10,846 nt of DNA. It comes from DTU078 sp033808535 (GTDB lineage Bacteria; Bacillota; Clostridia; Oscillospirales; CAG-272). The notes beneath the pieces are model-generated. The model was not told the origin of the DNA, did no database searches, and was given only the letters and a program-made list of their open reading frames with translations. The translations under genes were made by a program, and so were the position numbers. The first letter of the stretch is position 1; each line of letters begins with the position of its first letter. Positions 1 to 5,415 of this stretch are shown here, piece after piece. The stretch covers positions 1-10,846 of the forward strand of contig JAPXNL010000072.1 of NCBI GenBank assembly GCA_033808535.1. Direction: 5' to 3'.

Positions 1-592
1 GCGTTATGTCTGATGTCACAAAGAATTTATAGTCGGAAAATGAAAACTCTTCAAGACTGTTCTGATCCCACCACGGATTATCCCAGTTTATGTAGTTTAG
101 GTTGGTAAGATCATAGCATACATCGGCAAACAACACCGCCGAAACTTCACAACCGCGAGTAAAGGACACGTCAAATTCGTGGTCGGCAGCCATCACGGAC
201 TTTTTGTAGAATGTAGCAAACTGAAGGTTGTCGACATAATTTACGGTGAATTTGACATTGTACTTATCTTCAATTGTAGCATTGCGGCGATATACTGCGT
301 CGTTAAGCAGGTCGCCGGTCTCGACCTCGGAAAAAACGTCCTGATAGAGATTTGACCAGCCCGCTACTTCCCAGTACATGCTGTTGAATGTATAACCGTC
401 AAAAGATATTTCAGGCAAGTCGGGGTATACGCGTGTATCGGCTTCTGTTTCTTCTGCACCGGATAGATCCGCGCCGGTCTCTGAATCGGCTTTCCGTCCG
501 CTGTCGGCGCATGCTGCCAAAACCGATATAAACAGCAGCCAAGCAAGTCCCGCAGCAATAATGCGGTTACGACCATTGATAGGGTCTAACAT
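1..592 (-). CDS. Extracellular solute-binding lipoprotein, N-terminal part (3' end outside window)
   Basis: Open from ATG at 592-590 to the window edge, 197 complete codons with no stop. A strong Shine-Dalgarno AAGGAGGGG (606-598) sits 5 nt upstream and fixes the start. The protein opens with a signal peptide: Arg8/Arg10, a hydrophobic stretch at about residues 11-25, then a lipobox LAAC with the lipidated Cys28. An acidic, Ser/Thr/Glu-rich linker follows (about 30-50). The folded part then begins with a GYTFN-type strand, and later has DLTNLNYIN and NPWWDQNS, which I recognise from clostridial and Paenibacillus family-1 ABC solute-binding proteins. The expected role is capture of an extracellular solute, often a sugar or oligosaccharide, for an ABC importer. 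The permease genes are not in the window and would lie to the left. The substrate cannot be told. Family call fairly sure; the C-terminal two thirds are unseen. Confidence 0.85.
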   Translation of the reverse strand, partial: MLDPINGRNRIIAAGLAWLLFISVLAACADSGRKADSETGADLSGAEETEADTRVYPDLPEISFDGYTFNSMYWEVAGWSNLYQDVFSEVETGDLLNDAVYRRNATIEDKYNVKFTVNYVDNLQFATFYKKSVMAADHEFDVSFTRGCEVSAVLFADVCYDLTNLNYINWDNPWWDQNSLEEFSFSDYKFFVTSDIT

Positions 593-618
593 AAAATCCC
601 CTCCTTTGACTATGTAAA

Positions 619-647
619 ATATTAACACATTGATTTTAATATTACAA
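619..647 (-). promoter_or_regulatory. Sigma-A-type promoter of the solute-binding lipoprotein
   Basis: On the minus strand, -35 TTGTAA (647-642), a 17-nt spacer and -10 TAATAT (624-619) preceded by TG in extended -10 position. Transcription would start near 612, giving a leader of about 20 nt that contains the ribosome site. Both hexamers match 4 of 6 consensus positions. No operator is obvious. Confidence 0.6.
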
Positions 648-706
648 TGTTTTATTTATAATTTTTATAAATATTATTACAGCGGTGGCAGCCCGTTCAT
701 TTGTTC

Positions 707-735
707 TTGTTATTTTCGACCGGATATGATATAAT
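707..735 (+). promoter_or_regulatory. Sigma-A-type promoter of the HAD phosphatase gene
   Basis: -35 TTGTTA (707-712), a 17-nt spacer and a perfect -10 TATAAT (730-735) with TG at 727-728, an extended -10. The start point would be near 742, about 26 nt before the ATG at 768. It is back to back with the minus-strand lipoprotein promoter at 619-647. Confidence 0.75.
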
Positions 736-767
736 CTTCACATATAACAACTACGGGGTACTTTTCA

Positions 768-1442
768 ATGAAGCTCATCGCAAGCGATTTTGACGGAACA
801 CTGATTAGAGGCGGCGTTATATCCGACCGCGACCGCGCTGCCATAGCCTCATGGCGCGAAGCCGGAAATCTGTTCGGCATAGTGACCGGGCGCGGAGGAG
901 AGCTGCCGGAGTTTGTAACTCGCGAGCTGGGGCTTGCGATTGACTTTGCAGTCTGCGGAAGCGGTTCGATGATATTCGACGGCACGCCTGCACTGGTGGA
1001 ATTCATTGTCACGCCCGAAGATGTCGCCGCGCTGCTGGAGGACGAGGCGCGCGCGCATAACGCAATAAGCTGGGGACGCGCCAGATGCGATAAAATCACG
1101 GATGGCTTTTGCCAGTTTTCAACGCTCATGAAGGACAGTGACGCGGCGCTCGCTTACGCCGACGCGGTAAATGAGAAATACCCGCAGGTCAACGCATTTC
1201 AGAACGGGCGCTGTGTGGACGTTGTCAAAAAGGGTATAAGCAAGGCAACGGGAATCGCCCGCGTCGCCGAACTGTTCGGCGTACCCGCCGACGAGATTTT
1301 TCCTGTCGGCGACAGCTACAACGACCTGCCGATGATAGAGGCATACGGCGGATACGCTATCGCCGGCAGCGCTATAGCCGACAGGGCGGGCAAGGTTTGC
1401 GCGGACATTGCAGAGCTTTGCGAGTCGGTTTGTAGACTTTAA
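768..1442 (+). CDS. HAD-superfamily hydrolase, Cof-type (IIB) phosphatase
   Basis: 224 aa, a little short for the Cof/IIB group (usually about 260-290) but with all HAD motifs. Motif I is DFDGTL at residues 7-12, with Asp7 as nucleophile and Asp9 as acid/base. Motif II is VTGR at 39-42 (Thr40). A Lys in KKGISK (154-159) provides motif III. Motif IV is GDSYND at 181-186, which holds Mg2+ with Asp182 and Asp186. The stretch between motifs II and III, about 75-150, is the C2-type cap that selects the substrate. Members dephosphorylate sugar phosphates, nucleotides or other small phosphates in the cytoplasm; the substrate here is unknown. The start at 768 keeps DFDGTL at the normal distance from the N-terminus. 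The ribosome site is weak (GGGG at 755-758). It is a single-gene unit. No clear terminator precedes the tRNA promoter 33 nt after the stop, so read-through into the tRNA is possible. Confidence 0.92.
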   Translation: MKLIASDFDGTLIRGGVISDRDRAAIASWREAGNLFGIVTGRGGELPEFVTRELGLAIDFAVCGSGSMIFDGTPALVEFIVTPEDVAALLEDEARAHNAISWGRARCDKITDGFCQFSTLMKDSDAALAYADAVNEKYPQVNAFQNGRCVDVVKKGISKATGIARVAELFGVPADEIFPVGDSYNDLPMIEAYGGYAIAGSAIADRAGKVCADIAELCESVCRL

Positions 1443-1475
1443 TATGTAAAAGCTTTAAAATTTTATATTTTTCGG

Positions 1476-1504
1476 TTGACAAAAGGCTTTGAGTGTGTTA
1501 TAAT
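1476..1504 (+). promoter_or_regulatory. Consensus promoter of tRNA-Gln
   Basis: Perfect -35 TTGACA (1476-1481), exactly 17 nt, perfect -10 TATAAT (1499-1504) with TG at 1496-1497. This is the strongest promoter in the window, as expected for a stable RNA. The start point would be near 1511, about 22 nt before the mature tRNA 5' end. Confidence 0.92.
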
Positions 1505-1532
1505 ACGTTTTGCCAAAGAGATAAGCACGCAT

Positions 1533-1606
1533 AGCCGAATTGTGTAACGGTAGCACGACAGACTCTGACTCTGTTTGTTGGGGTTCGAATCCCTATTCGG
1601 CTGCCA
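1533..1606 (+). tRNA. tRNA-Gln (anticodon CUG), CCA encoded
   Basis: A full cloverleaf can be folded by eye. The acceptor stem is AGCCGAA/TTCGGCT, followed by discriminator G1603 and an encoded CCA (1604-1606). The D-arm is closed by GTG/CAC. The anticodon stem ACAGA/TCTGT carries loop CTCTGAC, with anticodon CTG at 1565-1567 reading CAG (Gln). The T-arm is TGGGG-TTCGAAT-CCCTA. The tRNA has its own promoter and terminator, so it forms a monocistronic unit. A long open frame can be drawn across it in the + strand, but that frame is not coding here. Confidence 0.97.
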
Positions 1607-1607
1607 G

Positions 1608-1650
1608 ACAAGCCCGGAAAGCTATAATCAGCTTGACGGGCTTGTTTTTT
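1608..1650 (+). terminator. Intrinsic terminator of tRNA-Gln
   Basis: Stem ACAAGCCCG (1608-1616) with CGGGCTTGT (1637-1645), a nested AAGCT/AGCTT (1619-1623 with 1630-1634), then a run of T to 1650. It begins 2 nt after the CCA end. Confidence 0.9.
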
Positions 1651-1756
1651 GTTTTACCGTCGTCCCGCGCTGATTTTGCTCTTGCTTTTTTGAAGCTCCA
1701 TAATGGGAACCTGATGTTATTGCATTCGCCTGCGTGTGAAATTAATAGCGCATATA

Positions 1757-1766
1757 NNNNNNNNNN
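1757..1766. other. Assembly gap (10 N) between tRNA-Gln and asnB
   Basis: Ten undetermined bases, a placeholder length typical of scaffolding, so the true distance is unknown. The gap falls where the -35 box of an asnB promoter could lie. TATACT at 1780-1785, just right of the gap, would suit as its -10. The stretch 1651-1756 to the left contains no gene that I can support. Confidence 0.95.
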
Positions 1767-1792
1767 CACGTTTTTTGCATATACTAATGCTG

Positions 1793-1848
1793 AAAAGCAA
1801 CGGAGCTTTTGCGTGCAGACGCGCTTGTGCGGCTGCGCCGAAGCTCCG
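1793..1848 (+). repeat. Inverted repeats in the asnB leader (possible alternative hairpins)
   Basis: CGGAGCTT (1801-1808) is perfectly complementary to AAGCTCCG (1841-1848), with a 32-nt loop that itself holds GCGT/ACGC (1811-1814 with 1819-1822). AAAAGC (1793-1798) can instead pair with GCTTTT (1805-1810). The two pairings share bases 1805-1808 and cannot coexist. The 3' arm ends 11 nt before the asnB ribosome site. The pairing is seen directly; a regulatory role is only inferred, and no known riboswitch class or T-box is recognised. Confidence 0.5.
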
Positions 1849-1872
1849 ATTCTATATTTGGAGAGCATTTTT

Positions 1873-3741
1873 ATGTGCGGAATTGCAGGTTTTTCACTTG
1901 CGGGCGGAGGTTATACCAAAACTCCTGAGCGCGAGACCGAAAAAAGAGAGATTCTTATTAAAATGCGCGAGGCTATCGCGCACAGAGGGCACGACCAGAC
2001 CGGCGAGTATCTGCGCAGCAGCGTAGGGCTCTCGCATACGCGACTTTCGATACGCGACCTGTCGCGCGGCGCCCAGCCGATGATACGCGTCAAAGACGGT
2101 TCCGAGTACGCAATCGTCTATAACGGCGAAATTTACAATGTCGACGAGATTGCACCGGGGCTGCAGTCGCTCGGCTGCAGGTTTGAAACGACCAGCGATA
2201 CAGAGGTTATTTTGCAGGCATACATGCACTACGGCGGGAAATGCGCCGGCATGCTCAACGGTATTTTCGCATTTGCGATTTGGGACGGCGCAAAGCAGGA
2301 GCTGTTTTTGTGCCGCGACCGGGCGGGTGTGAAGCCGCTGTTTTACACTGTTGCGGGCGGGGAGCTTATATTCGGCTCGGAAATCAAGGCGCTGTTTGCG
2401 CATCCCGCCGTTTTACCCAAACTTAACGCCGACAGCTTTCGCGAGATATTCGGCATAGGTCCTGCGCGCACGCCGGGCTGCGGAGTTTTCGAGGGCATTA
2501 GCGAGCTTGAGCCGGGCTGCACCGTGGTGTTCGGCGGCGAGGGGCTGCGCATAAAACGATACTGGCAGCTTATGGCCGCGCCGCATACCGACAGTTATGA
2601 AGAGACAGTTGAAAAAGTGTCCTTTCTCGTGCGCGACGCTATAAAGCGGCAGCTTGTGTCCGACGTACCGGTCTGCGCTTTCCTTTCGGGCGGCATCGAC
2701 TCGAGCATCGTGACCGCGGTCGCCGCAAAAGAGCTTACGGCTCAGGGCGCGGACCTTAACACCTTTTCGTTTGACTTCACGGGCAACGACAAATACTTTG
2801 TCTCAAACGCCTTTCAGCCCGAGCGCGACCGGCCGTATGTAGATATAATGCTAAAACGTGTTGGCACGCGCCACACATATCTCGAGTGCGACGAGGAGGA
2901 GCTTGCCGACCTGCTGACCGTTTCAATGCGCTCAAAAGACCTGCCGGGCATGGCGGACATCGACGCCTCGCTGCTCTACTTCTGCCGGCTCGTCAAGCGC
3001 GGGAACAAGGTTGCGCTGACCGGCGAGTGCGCCGACGAAATTTTCGGAGGATACCCGTGGTTCTACCGCGAGGAGCTGCTTTCTGCCGACACATTCCCCT
3101 GGTCGCGCAACATAGATGCGCGCGAGGAGCTGCTGCGTGATGATATGCGGCGCGTGCTTGACCTGCGCGAATACATCGGCGACATCTACTCGGCATCGGC
3201 GCGCGAAGCGCCGACACTCGAGGGCGAGCCGCCGGACGAGGCGAGAAGGCGCAGGGTGTCGTATCTCAATCAGCGCTGGTTTATGCAGACACTGCTCGAC
3301 CGTATGGACCGCGCGAGCATGCACTCGGGGCTTGAGGCGCGAGTGCCGTTTGCCGACCACCGCTTAATCGAGTACCTTTTCAACGTACCGTGGGATTTCA
3401 AGTTCAGGGACGGCGTCGAAAAGCACCTTTTGCGCTCGGCGACGGCAGACCTTTTGCCGCCCGAGCTGCTCTATCGCAAAAAAAGCCCGTATCCCAAGAC
3501 CTACAACCCCGGCTATGAGAGCATACTGAGAGATCGGCTGCGCGCGGTCATAGAAAACCCCGCCGAGCCGCTGAATCTGCTTGTTGACGCCGAGCGGGTG
3601 CGGGAGTTTCTCGGTCAGCCCGCCGATTACGGCAAGCCGTGGTTCGGGCAGCTCATGGCCGGCCCACAGATGATGGCGTATCTACTCCAGCTAAACGNNN
3701 NNNNNNNGCTGAAGATATATAGGCCTGAAATAAAGTTGTAG
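1873..3741 (+). CDS. asnB: Asparagine synthetase, glutamine-hydrolysing (class II amidotransferase)
   Basis: Makes asparagine from aspartate, ATP and glutamine in the cytoplasm. The start is ATG at 1873, because processing must expose Cys2 (MCGIAGF) as the glutaminase nucleophile; ribosome site GGAGAG (1860-1865) agrees. The frame is open further upstream but runs through the tRNA gene. Glutaminase domain about 1-210: Cys2, an HRG motif at 37-39, HTRLSI with Arg57, YNGEIYN at 83-89 and SDTEV at 108-112. Synthetase domain from about 240: PP-loop SGGIDSS at 272-278, and further on GECADEIFGGY. The product is about 622 aa, usual for the family. HRG is followed by His40 where most homologues have Pro. 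The second assembly gap interrupts codons near the C-terminus. The frame on the right, ending LKIYRPEIKL, still looks like a normal AsnB tail, so the gene is probably intact. Transcribed alone, toward gfo/idh. Confidence 0.95.
   Translation: MCGIAGFSLAGGGYTKTPERETEKREILIKMREAIAHRGHDQTGEYLRSSVGLSHTRLSIRDLSRGAQPMIRVKDGSEYAIVYNGEIYNVDEIAPGLQSLGCRFETTSDTEVILQAYMHYGGKCAGMLNGIFAFAIWDGAKQELFLCRDRAGVKPLFYTVAGGELIFGSEIKALFAHPAVLPKLNADSFREIFGIGPARTPGCGVFEGISELEPGCTVVFGGEGLRIKRYWQLMAAPHTDSYEETVEKVSFLVRDAIKRQLVSDVPVCAFLSGGIDSSIVTAVAAKELTAQGADLNTFSFDFTGNDKYFVSNAFQPERDRPYVDIMLKRVGTRHTYLECDEEELADLLTVSMRSKDLPGMADIDASLLYFCRLVKRGNKVALTGECADEIFGGYPWFYREELLSADTFPWSRNIDAREELLRDDMRRVLDLREYIGDIYSASAREAPTLEGEPPDEARRRRVSYLNQRWFMQTLLDRMDRASMHSGLEARVPFADHRLIEYLFNVPWDFKFRDGVEKHLLRSATADLLPPELLYRKKSPYPKTYNPGYESILRDRLRAVIENPAEPLNLLVDAERVREFLGQPADYGKPWFGQLMAGPQMMAYLLQLNXXXXLKIYRPEIKL
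3698..3707. other. Assembly gap (10 N) inside the end of asnB
   Basis: Ten undetermined bases, placed between codons for QLN and LKIY. The two other frames to the right of the gap meet a stop within a few codons, so only the frame continued by 10 N (length 1 modulo 3) makes sense. A real missing length of 4 nt would restore an N-x-W-L-K tail like that of relatives; this is inference. The gap also means that everything to the right of 3707 is linked to asnB only by scaffolding plus this frame agreement. Confidence 0.95.
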
Positions 3742-3767
3742 TCTTGATGTTTGACAAGAGATTTTGC

Positions 3768-3793
3768 GGGAGACTTTTTGGAAAAAGTCCCCC
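3768..3793. repeat. Palindromic hairpin after asnB
   Basis: GACTTTTT (3772-3779) and AAAAAGTC (3782-3789) are perfectly complementary around GG. The stem extends by GGG (3768-3770) against CCC (3790-3792), with A3771 bulged. No T-run follows, so it is not a classical terminator on the plus strand. It is a possible element of a dispersed repeat. Confidence 0.6.
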
Positions 3794-3853
3794 ACACCCC
3801 TCAAAAACTTCTATGCACTGTTTTGCTTGTATATCTCCTTTCGTTTGTACCGT

Positions 3854-3881
3854 GCAACGGGCGTATTCGTATTCCGGTTGC
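3854..3881. repeat. Imperfect inverted repeat with internal direct repeat
   Basis: GCAACGGG (3854-3861) pairs with CCGGTTGC (3874-3881) with one mismatch. The loop is two copies of CGTATT (3862-3873). Function unknown; could arise by chance or be part of the surrounding structured element. Confidence 0.4.
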
Positions 3882-3926
3882 TCTGTGCTGCGCCGCCTGC
3901 ATAGAGTAAATACATCGCAACCCGCT

Positions 3927-3957
3927 CCGACCTACGGGTCCCTTACCCCTCGGTCGG
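3927..3957. repeat. Two-tier hairpin CCGACC/GGTCGG
   Basis: The outer stem CCGACC (3927-3932) pairs with GGTCGG (3952-3957). After a symmetric 3x3 internal loop, an inner stem GGGT (3936-3939) pairs with ACCC (3945-3948) around a 5-nt loop. The regular architecture suggests a folded RNA or a repeat-element palindrome. No known RNA family recognised. Confidence 0.5.
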
Positions 3958-4054
3958 CTTGAGTTTTACTACGCTTTTTCATTGCACTGCTAGCTAAACA
4001 ATAGATAATGCAATCTTATCGACTGTCCTTTATTAGCCAACGCAAAAGACAAAA

Positions 4055-4086
4055 CGCCGCCCTCCGGAGTTGTCCGGGGAGCGGCG
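4055..4086. terminator. Bidirectional intrinsic terminator between asnB and gfo/idh
   Basis: Arms 4055-4067 and 4074-4086 form a 13-position stem with one mismatch and one G-U pair, loop AGTTGT. On the plus strand it is followed by AATTTTTATTT, ending asnB. On the minus strand it is followed by TTTTGTCTTTT, ending the oxidoreductase whose stop lies 16 nt away. The two genes converge, so one hairpin can serve both. Confidence 0.88.
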
Positions 4087-4101
4087 AATTTTTATTTGGT
4101 T

Positions 4102-5196
4102 TTAGATTTCGGGAATTTCTATCTCCACTTCCCTGTGCAGTTTTGCCGAACGGTAGATACCGTCGCAAATCGCCTGGTTATAGAGAATCTCCTCGCCCGG
4201 TACGGGTGCGGGTCCGTTCGTCTTGACGGCATCCACAAAGCTTCTCATCTTGCCGTCCCACATATCCATCGGTCGTATGGTTGTATACGCGTCGAACGGC
4301 ACATTGCCTTCGATATACGAATCCACATGCTGGCCGTTGATGTCTGTGAAATACATCACTCTCGACGGGCGTCTCATCTCGTCAAAGCCGGTTTTAATCT
4401 TTATCGCGCCCTCTGTTCCTAGCCACAGCGTGTCGCCCAGCGTATCGGCATGCATTGCCCACGACTGTTTGAACACAAACGTTACGTCGCCCTCCATACG
4501 CACCAGAGCGATGGAGAAATCGTCGACGTTGAAGTTCTCGGGGTTGGACCAGTATTTTGGGTTCTTGCCGAAATAGTCGGTCGCGATAGCCGACACGGTC
4601 AGCGGCTTCGGATAACCGATCGCGTGCAGGCACTCATCGATCGAGTAGCAGCCGATGTCGCCCAGACAGCCGAAGCCCGCCTTGCTTGCATCGACAAATG
4701 TTCCGCCCGGGATACCCCTGCGCCGGCCGCCGCCGCTCTGAACATAGTAAACCTTGCCAATCACGCCCGACTGAATGATGCTGTCGACGCGCTGGCGCAT
4801 GAAATCGAAGCGCGGCTGGAATCCTATCGTGAGGAACTTGCCGGTTTTGCGCGAGGCGCGCACCATCTCGACCGCTTCTGCAAGCGTGAACGACATGGGT
4901 TTCTCGCAGAGCACATGCGCGCCCGACTCAAGCAGCGCTATCGTACATTCGGCGTGCGTGGTGTTATAGGTGCAGACGCTCGCGCCGTCCATTTCCACGT
5001 TTTTGACCATCTCGTTTACGCTCTCGAACGCGGGCACGTTGTTCAGCCCGTACCTGTCCAGAAAAGCCCTCGCCTTGCCGGGTACTATGTCGCAGGCGCC
5101 GACTATCTCGACATCCTCAAACTTCTTATACCGGTCCATATGCGCGTGAGCGATTCCGCCCGTGCCGCAAATGGCGATTCTGATTTTGTCAGCCAT
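4102..5196 (-). CDS. Gfo/Idh/MocA-family NAD(P)-dependent oxidoreductase
   Basis: 364 aa, the usual length. N-terminal Rossmann domain with the dinucleotide loop GTGGIA at residues 11-16. CEKP is at 97-100, where Lys99 is the family's catalytic and cofactor-contacting lysine. In the C-terminal substrate domain, GDIGCYSIDECLH at 179-191 supplies the Asp180...Asp187...His191 pattern of the active site. Family members oxidise or reduce sugars, inositols, sugar nucleotides or related polyols in the cytoplasm; the substrate here cannot be told. No sugar transport or sugar-metabolism gene is adjacent in an operon. ATG at 5196 is preceded by the ribosome site AAGGCGG at 8 nt spacing. It has its own promoter (5246-5274) and ends at the bidirectional hairpin. 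There is no signal peptide, unlike the periplasmic glycosidase or Tat-exported relatives. Confidence 0.93.
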   Translation of the reverse strand: MADKIRIAICGTGGIAHAHMDRYKKFEDVEIVGACDIVPGKARAFLDRYGLNNVPAFESVNEMVKNVEMDGASVCTYNTTHAECTIALLESGAHVLCEKPMSFTLAEAVEMVRASRKTGKFLTIGFQPRFDFMRQRVDSIIQSGVIGKVYYVQSGGGRRRGIPGGTFVDASKAGFGCLGDIGCYSIDECLHAIGYPKPLTVSAIATDYFGKNPKYWSNPENFNVDDFSIALVRMEGDVTFVFKQSWAMHADTLGDTLWLGTEGAIKIKTGFDEMRRPSRVMYFTDINGQHVDSYIEGNVPFDAYTTIRPMDMWDGKMRSFVDAVKTNGPAPVPGEEILYNQAICDGIYRSAKLHREVEIEIPEI

Positions 5197-5245
5197 AATT
5201 GTTACCGCCTTTCCGTTATATTAAAATTTCCGTAACACTGCTGTC

Positions 5246-5274
5246 ATTATGCTCCATAAGCGGGATAAAGTCAA
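5246..5274 (-). promoter_or_regulatory. Sigma-A-type promoter of the gfo/idh gene
   Basis: On the minus strand, -35 TTGACT (5274-5269), a 17-nt spacer and -10 CATAAT (5251-5246), each 5 of 6 to consensus. Start point near 5239, leader about 43 nt. Unlike the other promoters here it lacks an extended -10 TG. Confidence 0.7.
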
Positions 5275-5294
5275 CTGTACAGAGTGACAAATTA

Positions 5295-5324
5295 TGCACA
5301 GCCCGCAGCTGTCCGGGCTGTGCA
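5295..5324 (-). terminator. Probable terminator downstream of the P-type ATPase
   Basis: Perfect 11-bp stem TGCACAGCCCG (5295-5305) with CGGGCTGTGCA (5314-5324), loop of 8. On the minus strand the following bases are TAATTTG, a weak U-tract. It lies 92 nt past the ATPase stop and just upstream of the gfo promoter, so it most likely separates the two minus-strand units. Confidence 0.65.
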
Positions 5325-5415
5325 TTTATACAGTCTTACTGTGTTTTCATATATAAACCGCAATATTGTGTCAGCATATAAATGAGCCTTTAGCAGTATT
5401 GCTTTACACGGATTT

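Larger units (their letters stand above)
3742..4054. other. Hairpin-rich intergenic stretch, no supported gene
   Basis: About 310 nt between the asnB stop and the convergent terminator. Short open frames exist, but none has a good ribosome site or a recognisable protein. Successive inverted repeats occur at 3768-3793, 3854-3881, 3927-3957 and, weaker, ATTGCA/TGCAAT at 3981-3986 and 4009-4014. The opening part, a GACTTTTT/AAAAAGTC palindrome followed by a C-rich CCCCCACACCCCTC run, resembles intergenic repeats I remember from Clostridia genomes. I cannot confirm copy number from one window. Confidence 0.55.

Noticed and set aside
364..576. 70-codon minus-strand frame within the lipoprotein gene
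   Set aside because: It overlaps the lipoprotein in another frame; only the frame starting at 592 gives a signal peptide, lipobox and family motifs.
1540..1872. Upstream extension of the asnB reading frame to 1540
   Set aside because: It would run through the tRNA-Gln gene, its terminator and a gap. AsnB needs Met-Cys at its N-terminus, found at 1873 with a ribosome site.
1767..1872. T-box leader for asnB
   Set aside because: I looked for the conserved T-box antiterminator sequence and a specifier stem and found neither; part of the leader is hidden by the gap.
1533..1875. Functional link between tRNA-Gln and the glutamine-using asnB
   Set aside because: The tRNA has its own promoter and strong terminator and a gap lies between them; the neighbourhood is probably coincidental.
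3744..3962. 72-codon open frame after asnB
   Set aside because: It spans the hairpin-rich stretch, has no ribosome site, and its translation follows the palindromes rather than a protein fold. Treated as non-coding.
4450..5235. 261-codon open frame on the plus strand
   Set aside because: Antisense to the gfo/idh gene; no recognisable protein, while the minus-strand product has all family motifs.
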